64,000 bases of DNA from Mycolicibacterium bacteremicum (GTDB lineage: Bacteria > Actinomycetota > Actinomycetes > Mycobacteriales > Mycobacteriaceae), in NCBI RefSeq assembly GCF_002086115.1, contig NZ_MVHJ01000013.1, positions 62,001 to 126,000 of the forward strand. Direction: 5' to 3'. Shown piece by piece: positions 15,181 through 23,532 of this stretch. The first letter of the stretch is position 1. Each line of letters opens with the position of its first letter. Below the pieces are notes generated by a model that was not told where the DNA came from, did not search any database, and saw only the letters and a program-made list of their open reading frames with translations. Position numbers and translations under genes: made by a program.

Positions 15181-17493
15181 CTAGCCGCGGATCACCACCC
15201 TCAATTCCCCGACAGCGGCCTCGGCCGGATCCACGACCAGGGTGTAGCGGCCATCGCCCGGCAGGGCCAGCGTGTCGATGCCGCCGCTGCCGCCCAGTAC
15301 GCAGCCGCGTTCCACCACGCCGCCGGCGGGATCGCGGAGCTCCAACAGTCCGCACTGGCCCGGCAGCGTGGAACCCGACGCATCGATTGAGATCCACTGC
15401 CCGACAGAGCCGTCGAAGGTGATCCGGCTGACCGCGCCTGGACCGTCGATGGTGGCGGTCACTGCGCCGGCGCCCACCCTGGTCTGCAGCGCCTGATCGG
15501 CGACGGCCAGCAGCCTCACCTCAGCGGTGCCGAGATCGCGACCGGCAGGGTCGACGATGATCCGGTACCGGCCGTCGGTGGGCAGGACCAGGCCGTCGAT
15601 GTACCCGCGACCGCCGATGAGACACCCGGTGTCGAGGCGGGCGTCATTGGGGCCGAGTAGCTGCAGCGCACCACACTGATCCGGCACCGACGACGTCGGC
15701 ACGTCGACGAACACCTTCTCCCCAGCCCGACCGTCGAAGCTGCTGCTGCTCACGGCGCCGGGCGTACCGATCGTCGCGGTGACGGTGGCGCCGTCGGCGG
15801 TGATGCGCTGAATCTCGTCGGTGCTCAGGTGCATCTGCAGGACGGTCTGACCGGTATCGGGACCGGCGGGGTCGACGGCCACCGTATAGACCGCCGAGGT
15901 CGGCAGGACGGTGCCGTCGATATAACCGGTGCCACCGGACAGGCATCCCGTGGCCAGCCGCGTCCCATCGGCGTCGAGCAACTGCAGCACCGCACACTGG
16001 TCGGGCAGGGCACTGCGCACCGCGTCGACGAAAAGGCGCTGCCCGGCAGTCGCCGTGACCGCCGTGCGGTCCACCGCACCGTCGAGGGTGGTATCACCGG
16101 TAGCGGTATGCCGTTGTGCGCGTGCGGCATCGGTGGCGAAAACCGACTGGCCGGTCAGGGCGACGTCGAGCACACAGCCCTGCAGAAGCACGGGATCGGT
16201 GACCCCGGCGCGCCGACAGATCAGCTCGGCGGTTTCGCGGTGCGGCAGGCTGGCCGCGTCGACCGGGTTGTCCGGCAGACTGCGATCGGTGAAGGTTGCG
16301 GTGCTCTGCCCCGGCCGGTAGTGAAACAGCGACTCCTGATCGGTGATCCGCCAGCTGTCGGCGTAGCGGGGGTACAGGTCACCGAAATCGTTTCCGGCGA
16401 GTGGCTTTCCGTCGCGGATCACGAGGTCGTCGCGATCATCGCCGTTGTAGTTGCCCAGCAGACCGGCGACCTTGCCGCGATGTTGCTCGGCCAGCCGCAG
16501 GGTGAAGCTCAGACCCCACACCCCGATCGGCCGGACCTCCAACGTCGACTCGTCGGGCCAGCCGATGCGCACCGCGCCGTCGTCACCGGATCCGACGGTG
16601 CCGCCACCGGGCAACCCGACTCCGCCGACAGCGAGTTCGACAGGCTGCGAGCCGATCCGGACCACGACGGCGCCGTCCTCCTGATAAACCCCCACGCGGT
16701 CACCAGCGACATCGGCTGCCACGGCGGTGTTCAGCGTGACATCACGCGATCCAGGAAAGGCGGTCTGGCGCGCCTGCACGCGCACCGGGCCGTCGACCAC
16801 GTCGAACTCTCCGGCGGCCATCAGGTCATAGTGCACGCCGTCAAAGGTCAGCAGGTGCGGATCACCGTTGCTGCCCGCACAATTCGCGCCGACCGGCCCG
16901 ACCGAGCAACTGAAGATGCCGCCCTTGGGCTCCTCCTTCTTCTTTTCGCATGCCGCTTCCCCCGGCGGGATCTTCTTGCCGAGGTATGACTTTCGCTCTG
17001 TCAGGCCCACAGCCTTTCGATAGCGGTTCTCAGCGTAGGTCGCGTAGACCTCGGTGACCGGGAGACCAGTGTTAATTTGTACGCCGCTGGCGTCGCTGTA
17101 GATGCAGTCGGAAGTATCGGTCGTGCCGCGGTTGTACTCCCGAACGTGATTTGCCTCGTGGACCAGGGACGCGCACCTTTCGGCCGGCACATTTGGTTCA
17201 AGCAGGCCGGTTTCAGCCGGGTTCCACAACAGGACCGCCTCGGTACCCAGACCCAGGATGACGTCTGCCATCGCAGGGGCGTAAGCACCGCTCGAGCCGA
17301 GCAGAATCTTATTGTCGTACTTTGCGCTCTGGATATCCGATATGACGCGGTTACCGGTGGCCGCGATCTTGGTCGCACACTGGGCGAACTCACCCGACAA
17401 TTCTGGTGGGACAGCAAGTTTGGCCACTGCCGGACCGGCGGTCACTCCGGCACAGGCAAGGGCAAGCACCAGCGCGGTCCGGACCGCCTTCAC
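15181..17493 (-). CDS. Secreted von Willebrand factor type D domain protein with HEXXH motif
   Basis: A 770-residue exported protein. Residues 1-24 form a signal peptide. Residues 30-175 contain HEANH (112-116), a zinc-metalloprotease-like HEXXH. A VWD domain spans about 195-400, with GDPHLLTFDGVHYDL and the GLLGNYNGDDRDD signature near 344. Three repeats of about 90 residues follow (starting near 467, 569 and 677), each with a paired-Cys pattern (QC..LxL....GC) and a VDPA ending. Cysteines are frequent, as expected outside the cytoplasm. The GTG at 17493 overlaps the stop of the lipoprotein gene as GTGA. VWD domains are usually animal adhesion modules. The role is unknown; surface adhesion or a protease-like activity is a guess. 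Confidence 0.85.
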   Translation of the reverse strand: MKAVRTALVLALACAGVTAGPAVAKLAVPPELSGEFAQCATKIAATGNRVISDIQSAKYDNKILLGSSGAYAPAMADVILGLGTEAVLLWNPAETGLLEPNVPAERCASLVHEANHVREYNRGTTDTSDCIYSDASGVQINTGLPVTEVYATYAENRYRKAVGLTERKSYLGKKIPPGEAACEKKKEEPKGGIFSCSVGPVGANCAGSNGDPHLLTFDGVHYDLMAAGEFDVVDGPVRVQARQTAFPGSRDVTLNTAVAADVAGDRVGVYQEDGAVVVRIGSQPVELAVGGVGLPGGGTVGSGDDGAVRIGWPDESTLEVRPIGVWGLSFTLRLAEQHRGKVAGLLGNYNGDDRDDLVIRDGKPLAGNDFGDLYPRYADSWRITDQESLFHYRPGQSTATFTDRSLPDNPVDAASLPHRETAELICRRAGVTDPVLLQGCVLDVALTGQSVFATDAARAQRHTATGDTTLDGAVDRTAVTATAGQRLFVDAVRSALPDQCAVLQLLDADGTRLATGCLSGGTGYIDGTVLPTSAVYTVAVDPAGPDTGQTVLQMHLSTDEIQRITADGATVTATIGTPGAVSSSSFDGRAGEKVFVDVPTSSVPDQCGALQLLGPNDARLDTGCLIGGRGYIDGLVLPTDGRYRIIVDPAGRDLGTAEVRLLAVADQALQTRVGAGAVTATIDGPGAVSRITFDGSVGQWISIDASGSTLPGQCGLLELRDPAGGVVERGCVLGGSGGIDTLALPGDGRYTLVVDPAEAAVGELRVVIRG

Positions 17494-18056
17494 GGCTGCC
17501 CGACCGTGAAAGTCGCGGTGGCCGTCGTCCCGCTGGCCTGACACGGATCCGCCGGCACCCCCGGCAGCGGCGGACGCAGATAGCCGACCGTCAGTTCGTA
17601 ACGGCCGCGCGCCGCGACCGGCCACCGGCTGACCTCGGCGCCGCCGGTCGCATCCGCGGCGAACGAATCCAGCGTGCCGTCTGGGCCCGAGTATTCGAAG
17701 CGCACCGACGCCCCTGGCGCCACCTCGACGAGCGAGTCCTTGACGGCGTTCTGGAATCCGTTCAAGAAGGTGGCCGTGGTCAGTTGCGGCGCCAGCGGCG
17801 TCCCGTCACGCGTCAATCCCAACACGGTCAGCGCGCCCATTGGAGCGGAGGTCAGCAGGCAACGCTGGTTCCAGGTGTTTCTGATCTCGACGGTCAGCGC
17901 GACCGGTCGGCCCGCGGCGAAGGCGGGATCGGCCGGGCGCAGCGTGATCGTCGGGGTCTGCCCTCCGCCCGCCTCATCGGCGTCCCGAGTGCACCCCAAT
18001 ACGGCGAGTCCTGTAAGTCCGACGATGCCGGCCGTCCTGCAGCACACCCCCAGCAT
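17490..18056 (-). CDS. Lipoprotein of unknown function
   Basis: A 188-residue protein with a lipobox (LAVLGC) near residue 21, so it is expected to be lipid-anchored outside the plasma membrane. The rest looks like a single beta-rich domain of Ig-like character (PVALTVEIRNTW, RGRYELTVGYL). The ATG at 18056 is chosen because GGGGGAGA, a ribosome-binding site, lies just before it; an in-frame GTG four codons upstream would include that site. The gene is translationally coupled to the VWD protein gene through a 4-bp overlap, so the two products probably work together. I do not recognise a named family. Confidence 0.75.
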   Translation of the reverse strand: MLGVCCRTAGIVGLTGLAVLGCTRDADEAGGGQTPTITLRPADPAFAAGRPVALTVEIRNTWNQRCLLTSAPMGALTVLGLTRDGTPLAPQLTTATFLNGFQNAVKDSLVEVAPGASVRFEYSGPDGTLDSFAADATGGAEVSRWPVAARGRYELTVGYLRPPLPGVPADPCQASGTTATATFTVGQP

Positions 18057-18125
18057 CGTCTCCCCCACGGCTGTCGTTGATGCGGGTAGTCAACCATCCG
18101 GGCGCCCGCTCAACGACTCGAATCG

Positions 18126-18632
18126 TCAGGACGTCTTGGCCGGCGGGCGGAAGAAGATGGCCAGCTGCCCGATACCGCCGGCCAGGCCCAGCCCGACCGC
18201 GATGGCCAACCCGCTCCATCCCGATAGCCAGGTCACATCCGGGAACAGCAGGTGATCCAGGCTGTAGCGGCCCGGCCCCGTCCCGGCGATGGCCACCGCG
18301 GTGACCGCGAGGATCAGGTTGTACTCCCAGCCCTCCTTGACGATGAAGAAGCCGTTGTGCCGGTGCACCGTCCACGCGGCGACCAGCATCAGGGCGACGA
18401 ACCCGGCCGCCGGGATCGGGGTCAGCAGGCCGAGCGCCAGCCCGACGCCCGCGGCGATCTCGGTGCCGGCCGCCACCCGGGCGTGGAACAGGCCCGGCTT
18501 CATGCCGATGCTGTCGAACCACCCGGCGGTCCCCGGTATCCGGCCACCGCCGAAGAACTTGTTGTAGCCGTGGGCGGCCATGGTCAGGCCGAGGACGACC
18601 CGCAGGACGAGGAGCGCTGTATCGGAAGCCAC
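18126..18632 (-). CDS. DoxX family membrane protein
   Basis: A 168-residue protein with four hydrophobic segments; the pattern VLGLTMAAHGYNKFFGGG, then GVGLALGLLTPIPAAG, is characteristic of DoxX. DoxX proteins are quinone-linked or redox-associated membrane subunits; M. tuberculosis DoxX has been linked to oxidative-stress defence. The GTG at 18632 starts the family sequence, though no strong ribosome-binding site is seen. It follows the SDR gene by 22 bp and is probably in the same transcript, under the divergent TetR protein. Confidence 0.85.
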   Translation of the reverse strand: MASDTALLVLRVVLGLTMAAHGYNKFFGGGRIPGTAGWFDSIGMKPGLFHARVAAGTEIAAGVGLALGLLTPIPAAGFVALMLVAAWTVHRHNGFFIVKEGWEYNLILAVTAVAIAGTGPGRYSLDHLLFPDVTWLSGWSGLAIAVGLGLAGGIGQLAIFFRPPAKTS

Positions 18633-18654
18633 GTGACAGAATCTAGGCCATCTG

Positions 18655-19404
18655 TCACGTCGCTGCCCACCCCCCGTCCACGCTGAGCACCGCACCGTGG
18701 ATGTTGGCGGCCTCCTCGGAGGCCAGGAACAGCACCGCCGCGGCGACCTCTTCGGGTGTGCTCATCCGCCGTGACGGGATGCGGGCCAGGACCGGAGCGA
18801 CATGGTCGGCGGACTCGGCGGCGCGTTCGGTGGCGATCGGTCCGGGCGCGACGGCGTTGACGCGCACCCCGGCGGGCCCGTACTCGGCGGCCCAGGATTT
18901 GGTGAGCGAGTGCACCGCGGCCTTGGTCGAGTTGTACAGCGCCGATTTGTCGCCGCCGATCAGACCGGTGATGGATCCGATGTTGACGACCGCGCCGTGG
19001 CCACGTTGCGCCATCCCGGGCGCCAGCTCCCCGGTGAGCAGGAACGGGCCGATGACGTTGGCGTGATAGGACGCCAGCAGGGTCGCCTCCGAGATCTGCT
19101 CGGTGGGCTCCGGGGTCGACCAGATACCGGCGTTGTTGACCAGAATGTCGACCGGCCCGGCCGCGGACGCCAGGGCGCGTACGGCACTTTCGCCCGCGCC
19201 GAGGTCGGCGGCGATGAAACTCGCGCTGCCGCCCGCGGCGCCGATGTCGGCCACGACGGCCGCACCCCGCTCGGTGTTGCGGCCGGTGACGATGACGTGC
19301 GCTCCTTCGGCGGCCAGGGCGTGCGCGATGGTGACGCCGAGACCTCCGGTGGAGCCGGTGACCAGTGCTGTTTTGCCTGCGAACCGCGTAATGTTTGGAC
19401 TCAT
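18655..19404 (-). CDS. Short-chain dehydrogenase/reductase
   Basis: A 249-residue classical SDR. The cofactor motif TGSTGGLG, the NNAG motif, the catalytic Ser (NIGSITG) and YNSTK (YxxxK) are all present, and the C-terminal SVDGGW is typical of 3-oxoacyl-reductase-like SDRs. NAD(P)-dependent oxidation of an alcohol or reduction of a ketone is expected; the substrate is unknown. The ATG at 19404 lies inside a perfect palindrome that is probably the operator of the divergent TetR gene, so expression should be repressed by that protein. The DoxX gene follows. Confidence 0.9.
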   Translation of the reverse strand: MSPNITRFAGKTALVTGSTGGLGVTIAHALAAEGAHVIVTGRNTERGAAVVADIGAAGGSASFIAADLGAGESAVRALASAAGPVDILVNNAGIWSTPEPTEQISEATLLASYHANVIGPFLLTGELAPGMAQRGHGAVVNIGSITGLIGGDKSALYNSTKAAVHSLTKSWAAEYGPAGVRVNAVAPGPIATERAAESADHVAPVLARIPSRRMSTPEEVAAAVLFLASEEAANIHGAVLSVDGGWAAT

Positions 19405-19411
19405 GAGTCCA
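19396..19411. promoter_or_regulatory. Operator copy 1: TGGAC-N6-GTCCA over the SDR start
   Basis: A perfect 16-bp palindrome (TGGACTCATGAGTCCA) that includes the SDR start codon. Its half-sites and spacing are repeated at 19430-19445. Confidence 0.75.
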
Positions 19412-19428
19412 TATGTAGGCCGATAAAA

Positions 19429-20043
19429 ATGGACCTGCAAGTCCAGAAACTGACCCGCAAGGGTGCGGCCACCCGGCAACGCATCGTCGAGGGAGCCGCG
19501 GCCCTGATCCGCGAGCGCGGCATCGCGGCGACCACCCTCGATGACATCCGGGCGCGCACCGCCACGTCCAAGAGCCAGCTGTTCCACTACTTCCCCGACG
19601 GCAAGGAGCAGCTGCTGCTGGAGGTGGCCCACTACGAGGCCGAACAGGTCCTGTCCGACCAACAGCCACACCTGGGGGCGCTGAACTCCTGGGCCGCCTG
19701 GGGACGCTGGCGCGACGCCGTCGTCGACCGCTATCGCCGGCAGGGGCAGAGCTGCCCGCTGAGCACACTGATGTCCGAGATCGGCCGGAGCACACCGGGA
19801 GCGCAGGCCGTCACCGAATCGTTGATGCGCCGCTGGCACGACGAGATCACCGCGGGCGTGCAGGCCATGCAGGACCAGGACAAGGTCGACGGGCGCGTCG
19901 ACGCCGACCGGGTCGCCGCGGCACTGCTGGCCGGCGTGCAGGGCGGTGTGGGAATCCTGATCGCCACTGGCGACATCAGCTACCTGGAGGCCGCGCTCGA
20001 TATGGGCATCCACCACCTCCGATTTGTGGCACCGCACCCGTAA
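19429..20043 (+). CDS. TetR family transcriptional regulator
   Basis: A 204-residue repressor-type protein. The N-terminal helix-turn-helix (about 12-58: GIAATTLDDIRARTATSKSQ followed by LFHYF) is clear, and the C-terminal part is the ligand-binding domain of the TetR_C_6-like kind. Start at the ATG 24 bp from the divergent SDR start. Two operator-like palindromes flank this tiny gap, one over each start codon, so the protein probably represses itself and the SDR-DoxX pair. The inducer is unknown. It converges on the WS/DGAT-like gene with 19 bp between stops. Confidence 0.9.
   Translation: MDLQVQKLTRKGAATRQRIVEGAAALIRERGIAATTLDDIRARTATSKSQLFHYFPDGKEQLLLEVAHYEAEQVLSDQQPHLGALNSWAAWGRWRDAVVDRYRRQGQSCPLSTLMSEIGRSTPGAQAVTESLMRRWHDEITAGVQAMQDQDKVDGRVDADRVAAALLAGVQGGVGILIATGDISYLEAALDMGIHHLRFVAPHP
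19430..19445. promoter_or_regulatory. Operator copy 2: TGGAC-N6-GTCCA over the TetR start
   Basis: The half-sites and the 6-bp spacing are the same as at 19396-19411, but the spacer is CTGCAA. It covers the start codon of the TetR gene. The centres of the two sites are 34 bp apart. Confidence 0.65.
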
Positions 20044-20062
20044 CCATTGCGGGTAGGACTCC

Positions 20063-21307
20063 TCACATCGACGAGAAGGCGGACTCCAACCGGGCCACGT
20101 ACCCGTCGATGTCGCCGATCGCCGACTCCGCGGCGAACACGCTGACCGACACCGCATCGCCGACGCCGGTGACACAGTGCGTCAGCCCGACCATCGGCGA
20201 CAGTCCGGGGAATGCCGCGGCCATCCGGACCGGCCTGCCGCCGAACGCGAAATCGGCGGCACCGCAGTTGACGCTGGAGACCACGGTGTTCCCGGTGACC
20301 GCCGCCGGGCGCACGGTCGGATCGAACTGGCGTGTCCCCCATCGCAACAACGGGGCGGGCGTGGCCGCGAAGGCACGTTCGGAGGCCCGCATCGACGGGT
20401 GTGCGGCGCGGGTGCGCCGGTCGGCGAGCTCGCCGGCGATCGCCGCCCGCCGCTGCGGTGTCGCCAGATCGGGGCGCAGATCGATGCCGACGGTACCGAA
20501 ATGGTTGTAGGCGCGACGGGGTCCGGCCTTGGCCATGGTGACCTCGGCGCCCAGGGTGGCGATGTCCTCGCCCAGGGCGGCCAGGTGATCGCCCAGCGCC
20601 GCCGAGATCGCCGCCAGTGCGCTCACCGTCACCGTCGCCCCGGCCAGCTGTGATCTGGGCAGCACGAGGGCCCGCATGCTGCGCACCCCGCGCGGTTCGG
20701 CGTTGGTGCGCAGCGCCGGGCGCGGCGCTGCCGCCGCCGGTACCCGCCCGGCCTCGGTGTCGTGCACCAGTTGCCGGTGCGCGCGGGCGGCTTGCACACC
20801 GCGCCAGATCAGCATCGCCGGGTTGCCGTACATCGGTTCGATCGGCTCCACCGTCGCGGCGCGGCCGAACATCACCGCGGCCGGACCGCAGGTGCGTCCG
20901 CCGCCGCCGAGGGCGTGGGTGATCTGCAGGACCGCGACCGTGGCCGCGCCGGCCACCCCAGGGACACCGCGCACGCCCGGGAAGAGGTGCACGCGCCACG
21001 GCATCTCACGGGCATCGAGCTGATGGTCGACCAGTCCCACCACCGCGGCGAGGCAGTCGATCCACCCGGAGGATGGATACGTGCGGAACCGGTCGGCGCC
21101 CACCATGGCGGGCACCCAGTGCGGATAGTCCCACCGGGAATCGTCGCGGACGCGCAAGCACAGATCCGGGCTGCGGCGCGCGTTCGTGATCAGTTCGGCC
21201 ACCGCGGCGTCCAGATCGTGCGGTACCCCGTCGAAGGCGTACAGCAGAAAGGTGTCGTTGGGCATCGTGGCCGACATCCAGAACATCTGGGCGTCAGCCG
21301 CGGTCAT
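20063..21307 (-). CDS. WS/DGAT-like acyltransferase with degenerate active site
   Basis: A 414-residue protein starting MTAADAQMFWM, the usual opening of mycobacterial wax ester synthase/diacylglycerol acyltransferases, and with the family's C-terminal WS_DGAT part (NCGAADFAFGG, GLSPMVGLTHCVTGVG). The catalytic HHxxxDG is replaced by THALGGG (residues 130-136): the first His and the Asp are lost, although one His remains. Transfer of acyl groups to glycerolipids or alcohols may therefore be weak or absent. It is somewhat shorter than typical members (about 450-470). It starts 4 bp after the epoxide-hydrolase-like gene, at the end of the mce operon. Confidence 0.78.
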   Translation of the reverse strand: MTAADAQMFWMSATMPNDTFLLYAFDGVPHDLDAAVAELITNARRSPDLCLRVRDDSRWDYPHWVPAMVGADRFRTYPSSGWIDCLAAVVGLVDHQLDAREMPWRVHLFPGVRGVPGVAGAATVAVLQITHALGGGGRTCGPAAVMFGRAATVEPIEPMYGNPAMLIWRGVQAARAHRQLVHDTEAGRVPAAAAPRPALRTNAEPRGVRSMRALVLPRSQLAGATVTVSALAAISAALGDHLAALGEDIATLGAEVTMAKAGPRRAYNHFGTVGIDLRPDLATPQRRAAIAGELADRRTRAAHPSMRASERAFAATPAPLLRWGTRQFDPTVRPAAVTGNTVVSSVNCGAADFAFGGRPVRMAAAFPGLSPMVGLTHCVTGVGDAVSVSVFAAESAIGDIDGYVARLESAFSSM

Positions 21308-21311
21308 CCGG

Positions 21312-22226
21312 TTAGCGACCACTTCCGATGAAATCCAGGATGTGCCGCGACGTGGCGTCGGGCCTGTCGAGTTGCAGGAAGTGTCCGCCGCCGGCCACCG
21401 TGTACGCGACGCTGCCGGTCGGCAACACATTGCGCACCCAGTCGGTGTAGTCCGCCGACGCACAACCGTCGTCGGTGCCGTGCAGGTACAGCGTCGGCAG
21501 TACCGGCGGATTCAGCCAGTGCCGGTGCAGTTCGGCATAGCGAGCCGGCGGACGGCTGTTGCGCACCGTGGCCCGGTAATAGCCCAGCGCGGCCCGCCAA
21601 TGCTCCGGTGCGCCGATCGCATCCAGCACCAGGCGCACATCTTCGGCCCCGTCGTATCCCGGCGACCAGTCCCGCCACAGTTTGGGCACCACCCGCTCAG
21701 CGGCCTGCTCGGGCAGCCACGGCAACTGGAAGAACAGGATGTACCAGCTGCGGCGCAACTGGCGCGGCAGCTGTGCGGCGAGCCTGCCGGCACCGGCCAG
21801 ACCACCCGGTGCGCGGAACGCCGCCGAGGGCGGGACCGACATGATGGTGGCCTTGGCGAACGGACTCTCCGGCATGGCGGCCAATCCGGTGGCGGCGATC
21901 GCGCCCCAGTCGTGCCCGATCACCACGTCACGGCCGGTGGGGCCGGCCGCATCGAGCACGCGCAACGCATCGTCCATCAGCGCGCCGACGTGATAGCTGC
22001 CCTCGGCCGACAGCGACGAGGGCGCGTAACCGCGCATGAACGGCGCCACCACCCGCCATCCGGCGTCGGCGAGTTTCGGCGCGACGTGGCGCCAGCCGTG
22101 CGCGGTGTCGGGAAATCCATGCAGGCACAACGCAACCGGTGCATCCGTATTCTCCCAGTCACCCCAGGTCAACGTGCGCAGCGTGACATCGTCGGTGACG
22201 ACGTCGAGGGTGCGGGCCGCCATCAT
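21312..22226 (-). CDS. Alpha/beta hydrolase, epoxide hydrolase-like
   Basis: A 304-residue alpha/beta-hydrolase. HGFPD (36-40) supplies the oxyanion hole and the nucleophile elbow is GHDWGA with Asp106, so the chemistry is that of epoxide hydrolases or haloalkane dehalogenases, not esterases. The catalytic His is expected in GGGHFLQL and the acid in LHGTDDGCA. The start overlaps the stop of the second Mce-associated gene (TGATG), and a second ATG follows directly. It is part of the long mce operon, so its substrate may be an imported lipid or sterol derivative; this is inference. Confidence 0.85.
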   Translation of the reverse strand: MMAARTLDVVTDDVTLRTLTWGDWENTDAPVALCLHGFPDTAHGWRHVAPKLADAGWRVVAPFMRGYAPSSLSAEGSYHVGALMDDALRVLDAAGPTGRDVVIGHDWGAIAATGLAAMPESPFAKATIMSVPPSAAFRAPGGLAGAGRLAAQLPRQLRRSWYILFFQLPWLPEQAAERVVPKLWRDWSPGYDGAEDVRLVLDAIGAPEHWRAALGYYRATVRNSRPPARYAELHRHWLNPPVLPTLYLHGTDDGCASADYTDWVRNVLPTGSVAYTVAGGGHFLQLDRPDATSRHILDFIGSGR

Positions 22227-22855
22227 CAGACCGGGTCGAAGCCGGAGATGAGCCAGCGGTCGGCCTGCTTCTCCAAGGTGACCCGCACGCTGGAGGCGGT
22301 GTCGGTCGGTGCGTCGGCACCGACGACGACGGTCTGGTTGACGAACACCAGCACCACCGCCCGGCTGGGATCCGCCGATACCGATGCGGCCGCCGGAACC
22401 GTTGCCACCGCGGAGATCTGCTTCTCCTTGGCGCCGGGGATGACGACATTGGTGGTCAGTTCGGTGTAGGCGTCGGCGAAGTCACCGGTGAGCAGCGCGC
22501 GTGCGTCGGTGAGTTGCTGCTCGACGGTATCGGGTTTGTAGGACAGCAGCGCGATGGTGCTCGCGGTGGCGGCCTGCACCGATTCGGTGCGCGCGGCGTC
22601 CTCGTTGCGCACCGAGTTGTCCTGCCACTTCAGGAATCCGGCGACCAGGCCCAGGGTCAGCGCCAGGCCCGGCAGGATGCCGTAGGCCAGTACCCGCGCC
22701 CACTGGACGCCGCGTTTAGCGGGCTCCTCGACAGGGCCGGCGGGCTCGGTCGCCTCGGTGGACTCGGCCGCCTCGGTGGCCGTGGCCGTCTCGTCGAGTT
22801 CGATGGCCGTCGATTCGGCGTCCGCCGCCTCGGTGTCGGGCTTGTTCTCGGTCAC
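22226..22855 (-). CDS. Mce-associated membrane protein (second of pair)
   Basis: A 209-residue protein with an acidic, Glu/Ala/Thr-rich cytoplasmic N-terminus (1-48), one transmembrane helix (about 55-78: ILPGLALTLGLVAGFLKW) and an exported C-terminal domain of the NTF2-like type common to Mas/Mam proteins. In M. tuberculosis such proteins stabilise Mce complexes. A GTG at 22855 overlaps the stop of the first Mas gene as GTGA. The epoxide-hydrolase-like gene follows. Confidence 0.85.
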   Translation of the reverse strand: MTENKPDTEAADAESTAIELDETATATEAAESTEATEPAGPVEEPAKRGVQWARVLAYGILPGLALTLGLVAGFLKWQDNSVRNEDAARTESVQAATASTIALLSYKPDTVEQQLTDARALLTGDFADAYTELTTNVVIPGAKEKQISAVATVPAAASVSADPSRAVVLVFVNQTVVVGADAPTDTASSVRVTLEKQADRWLISGFDPV

Positions 22856-23532
22856 GGGACGAACTCCACGTTGGCCACCTTCACCTGATCTGCACCGACG
22901 TCCTGCACGGTGACCCGCATCCGCCACAGTCGCGGTTGTTGTTCGGCGGCACCGGCATTGGAGGTCTGCACGGTCACCGCGACGAGTACCCGCGCCTCGG
23001 TGTCGGTGTCGGATTCCAGCCCGGCCTCGGTCACCGAGCCGACCGACTTGGACTGGGCCTGTTTCACGACATCGATGAACGGGGCGGCACGCTGCTGGAA
23101 ATCGTCGTAGAAGGTGCCGGTGGCCGAATCCAGGATGCGCTGTACGTCGGCCTCGGCGTGTTCCCAGTCGATGGTGGTCAGGTTGATCGCGCCCTGCCTG
23201 CCGACCTGAAGGAAAAGCTCCCGCTTGGCGTCGAGCTGCTGGGATTCGTACGTGCGGAAGCCCAGCCACCCGACCAGACCCGCCAACGCCACGACCACCA
23301 CGAGACCGAGGATGGTCGCCAACCGCAGATGCGAGTCACCGTCGGCGGCGGCAGCCTGCTCGGCTTCGTCGATGTCCTCCGCATCGTCGTCCGGCTCCTC
23401 GGCAGTGCCATCCGTCGCGGACTCCGCGACGGCGGCCGTCTCGTCGAGCTCGGTGCTCTCGGTCGCCGGTGAGGTCTGCTCTGCTGCGGACTCGCTCACT
23501 TCCCCGGTGGGGGTAGCAGCATCGTCTGCCAT
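22852..23532 (-). CDS. Mce-associated membrane protein (first of pair)
   Basis: A 226-residue protein: acidic disordered N-terminus (1-66), one transmembrane helix (about 70-92: LATILGLVVVVALAGLVGWL), then an extracytoplasmic domain (FYDDFQQRAAPFIDVVKQA is typical of Mas proteins). The ATG at 23532 is preceded by GAGGAG, which supports a start 37 bp inside the upstream mceF gene. It is the paralogue of the next gene. The role is probably support of the Mce transporter. Confidence 0.87.
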   Translation of the reverse strand: MADDAATPTGEVSESAAEQTSPATESTELDETAAVAESATDGTAEEPDDDAEDIDEAEQAAAADGDSHLRLATILGLVVVVALAGLVGWLGFRTYESQQLDAKRELFLQVGRQGAINLTTIDWEHAEADVQRILDSATGTFYDDFQQRAAPFIDVVKQAQSKSVGSVTEAGLESDTDTEARVLVAVTVQTSNAGAAEQQPRLWRMRVTVQDVGADQVKVANVEFVP

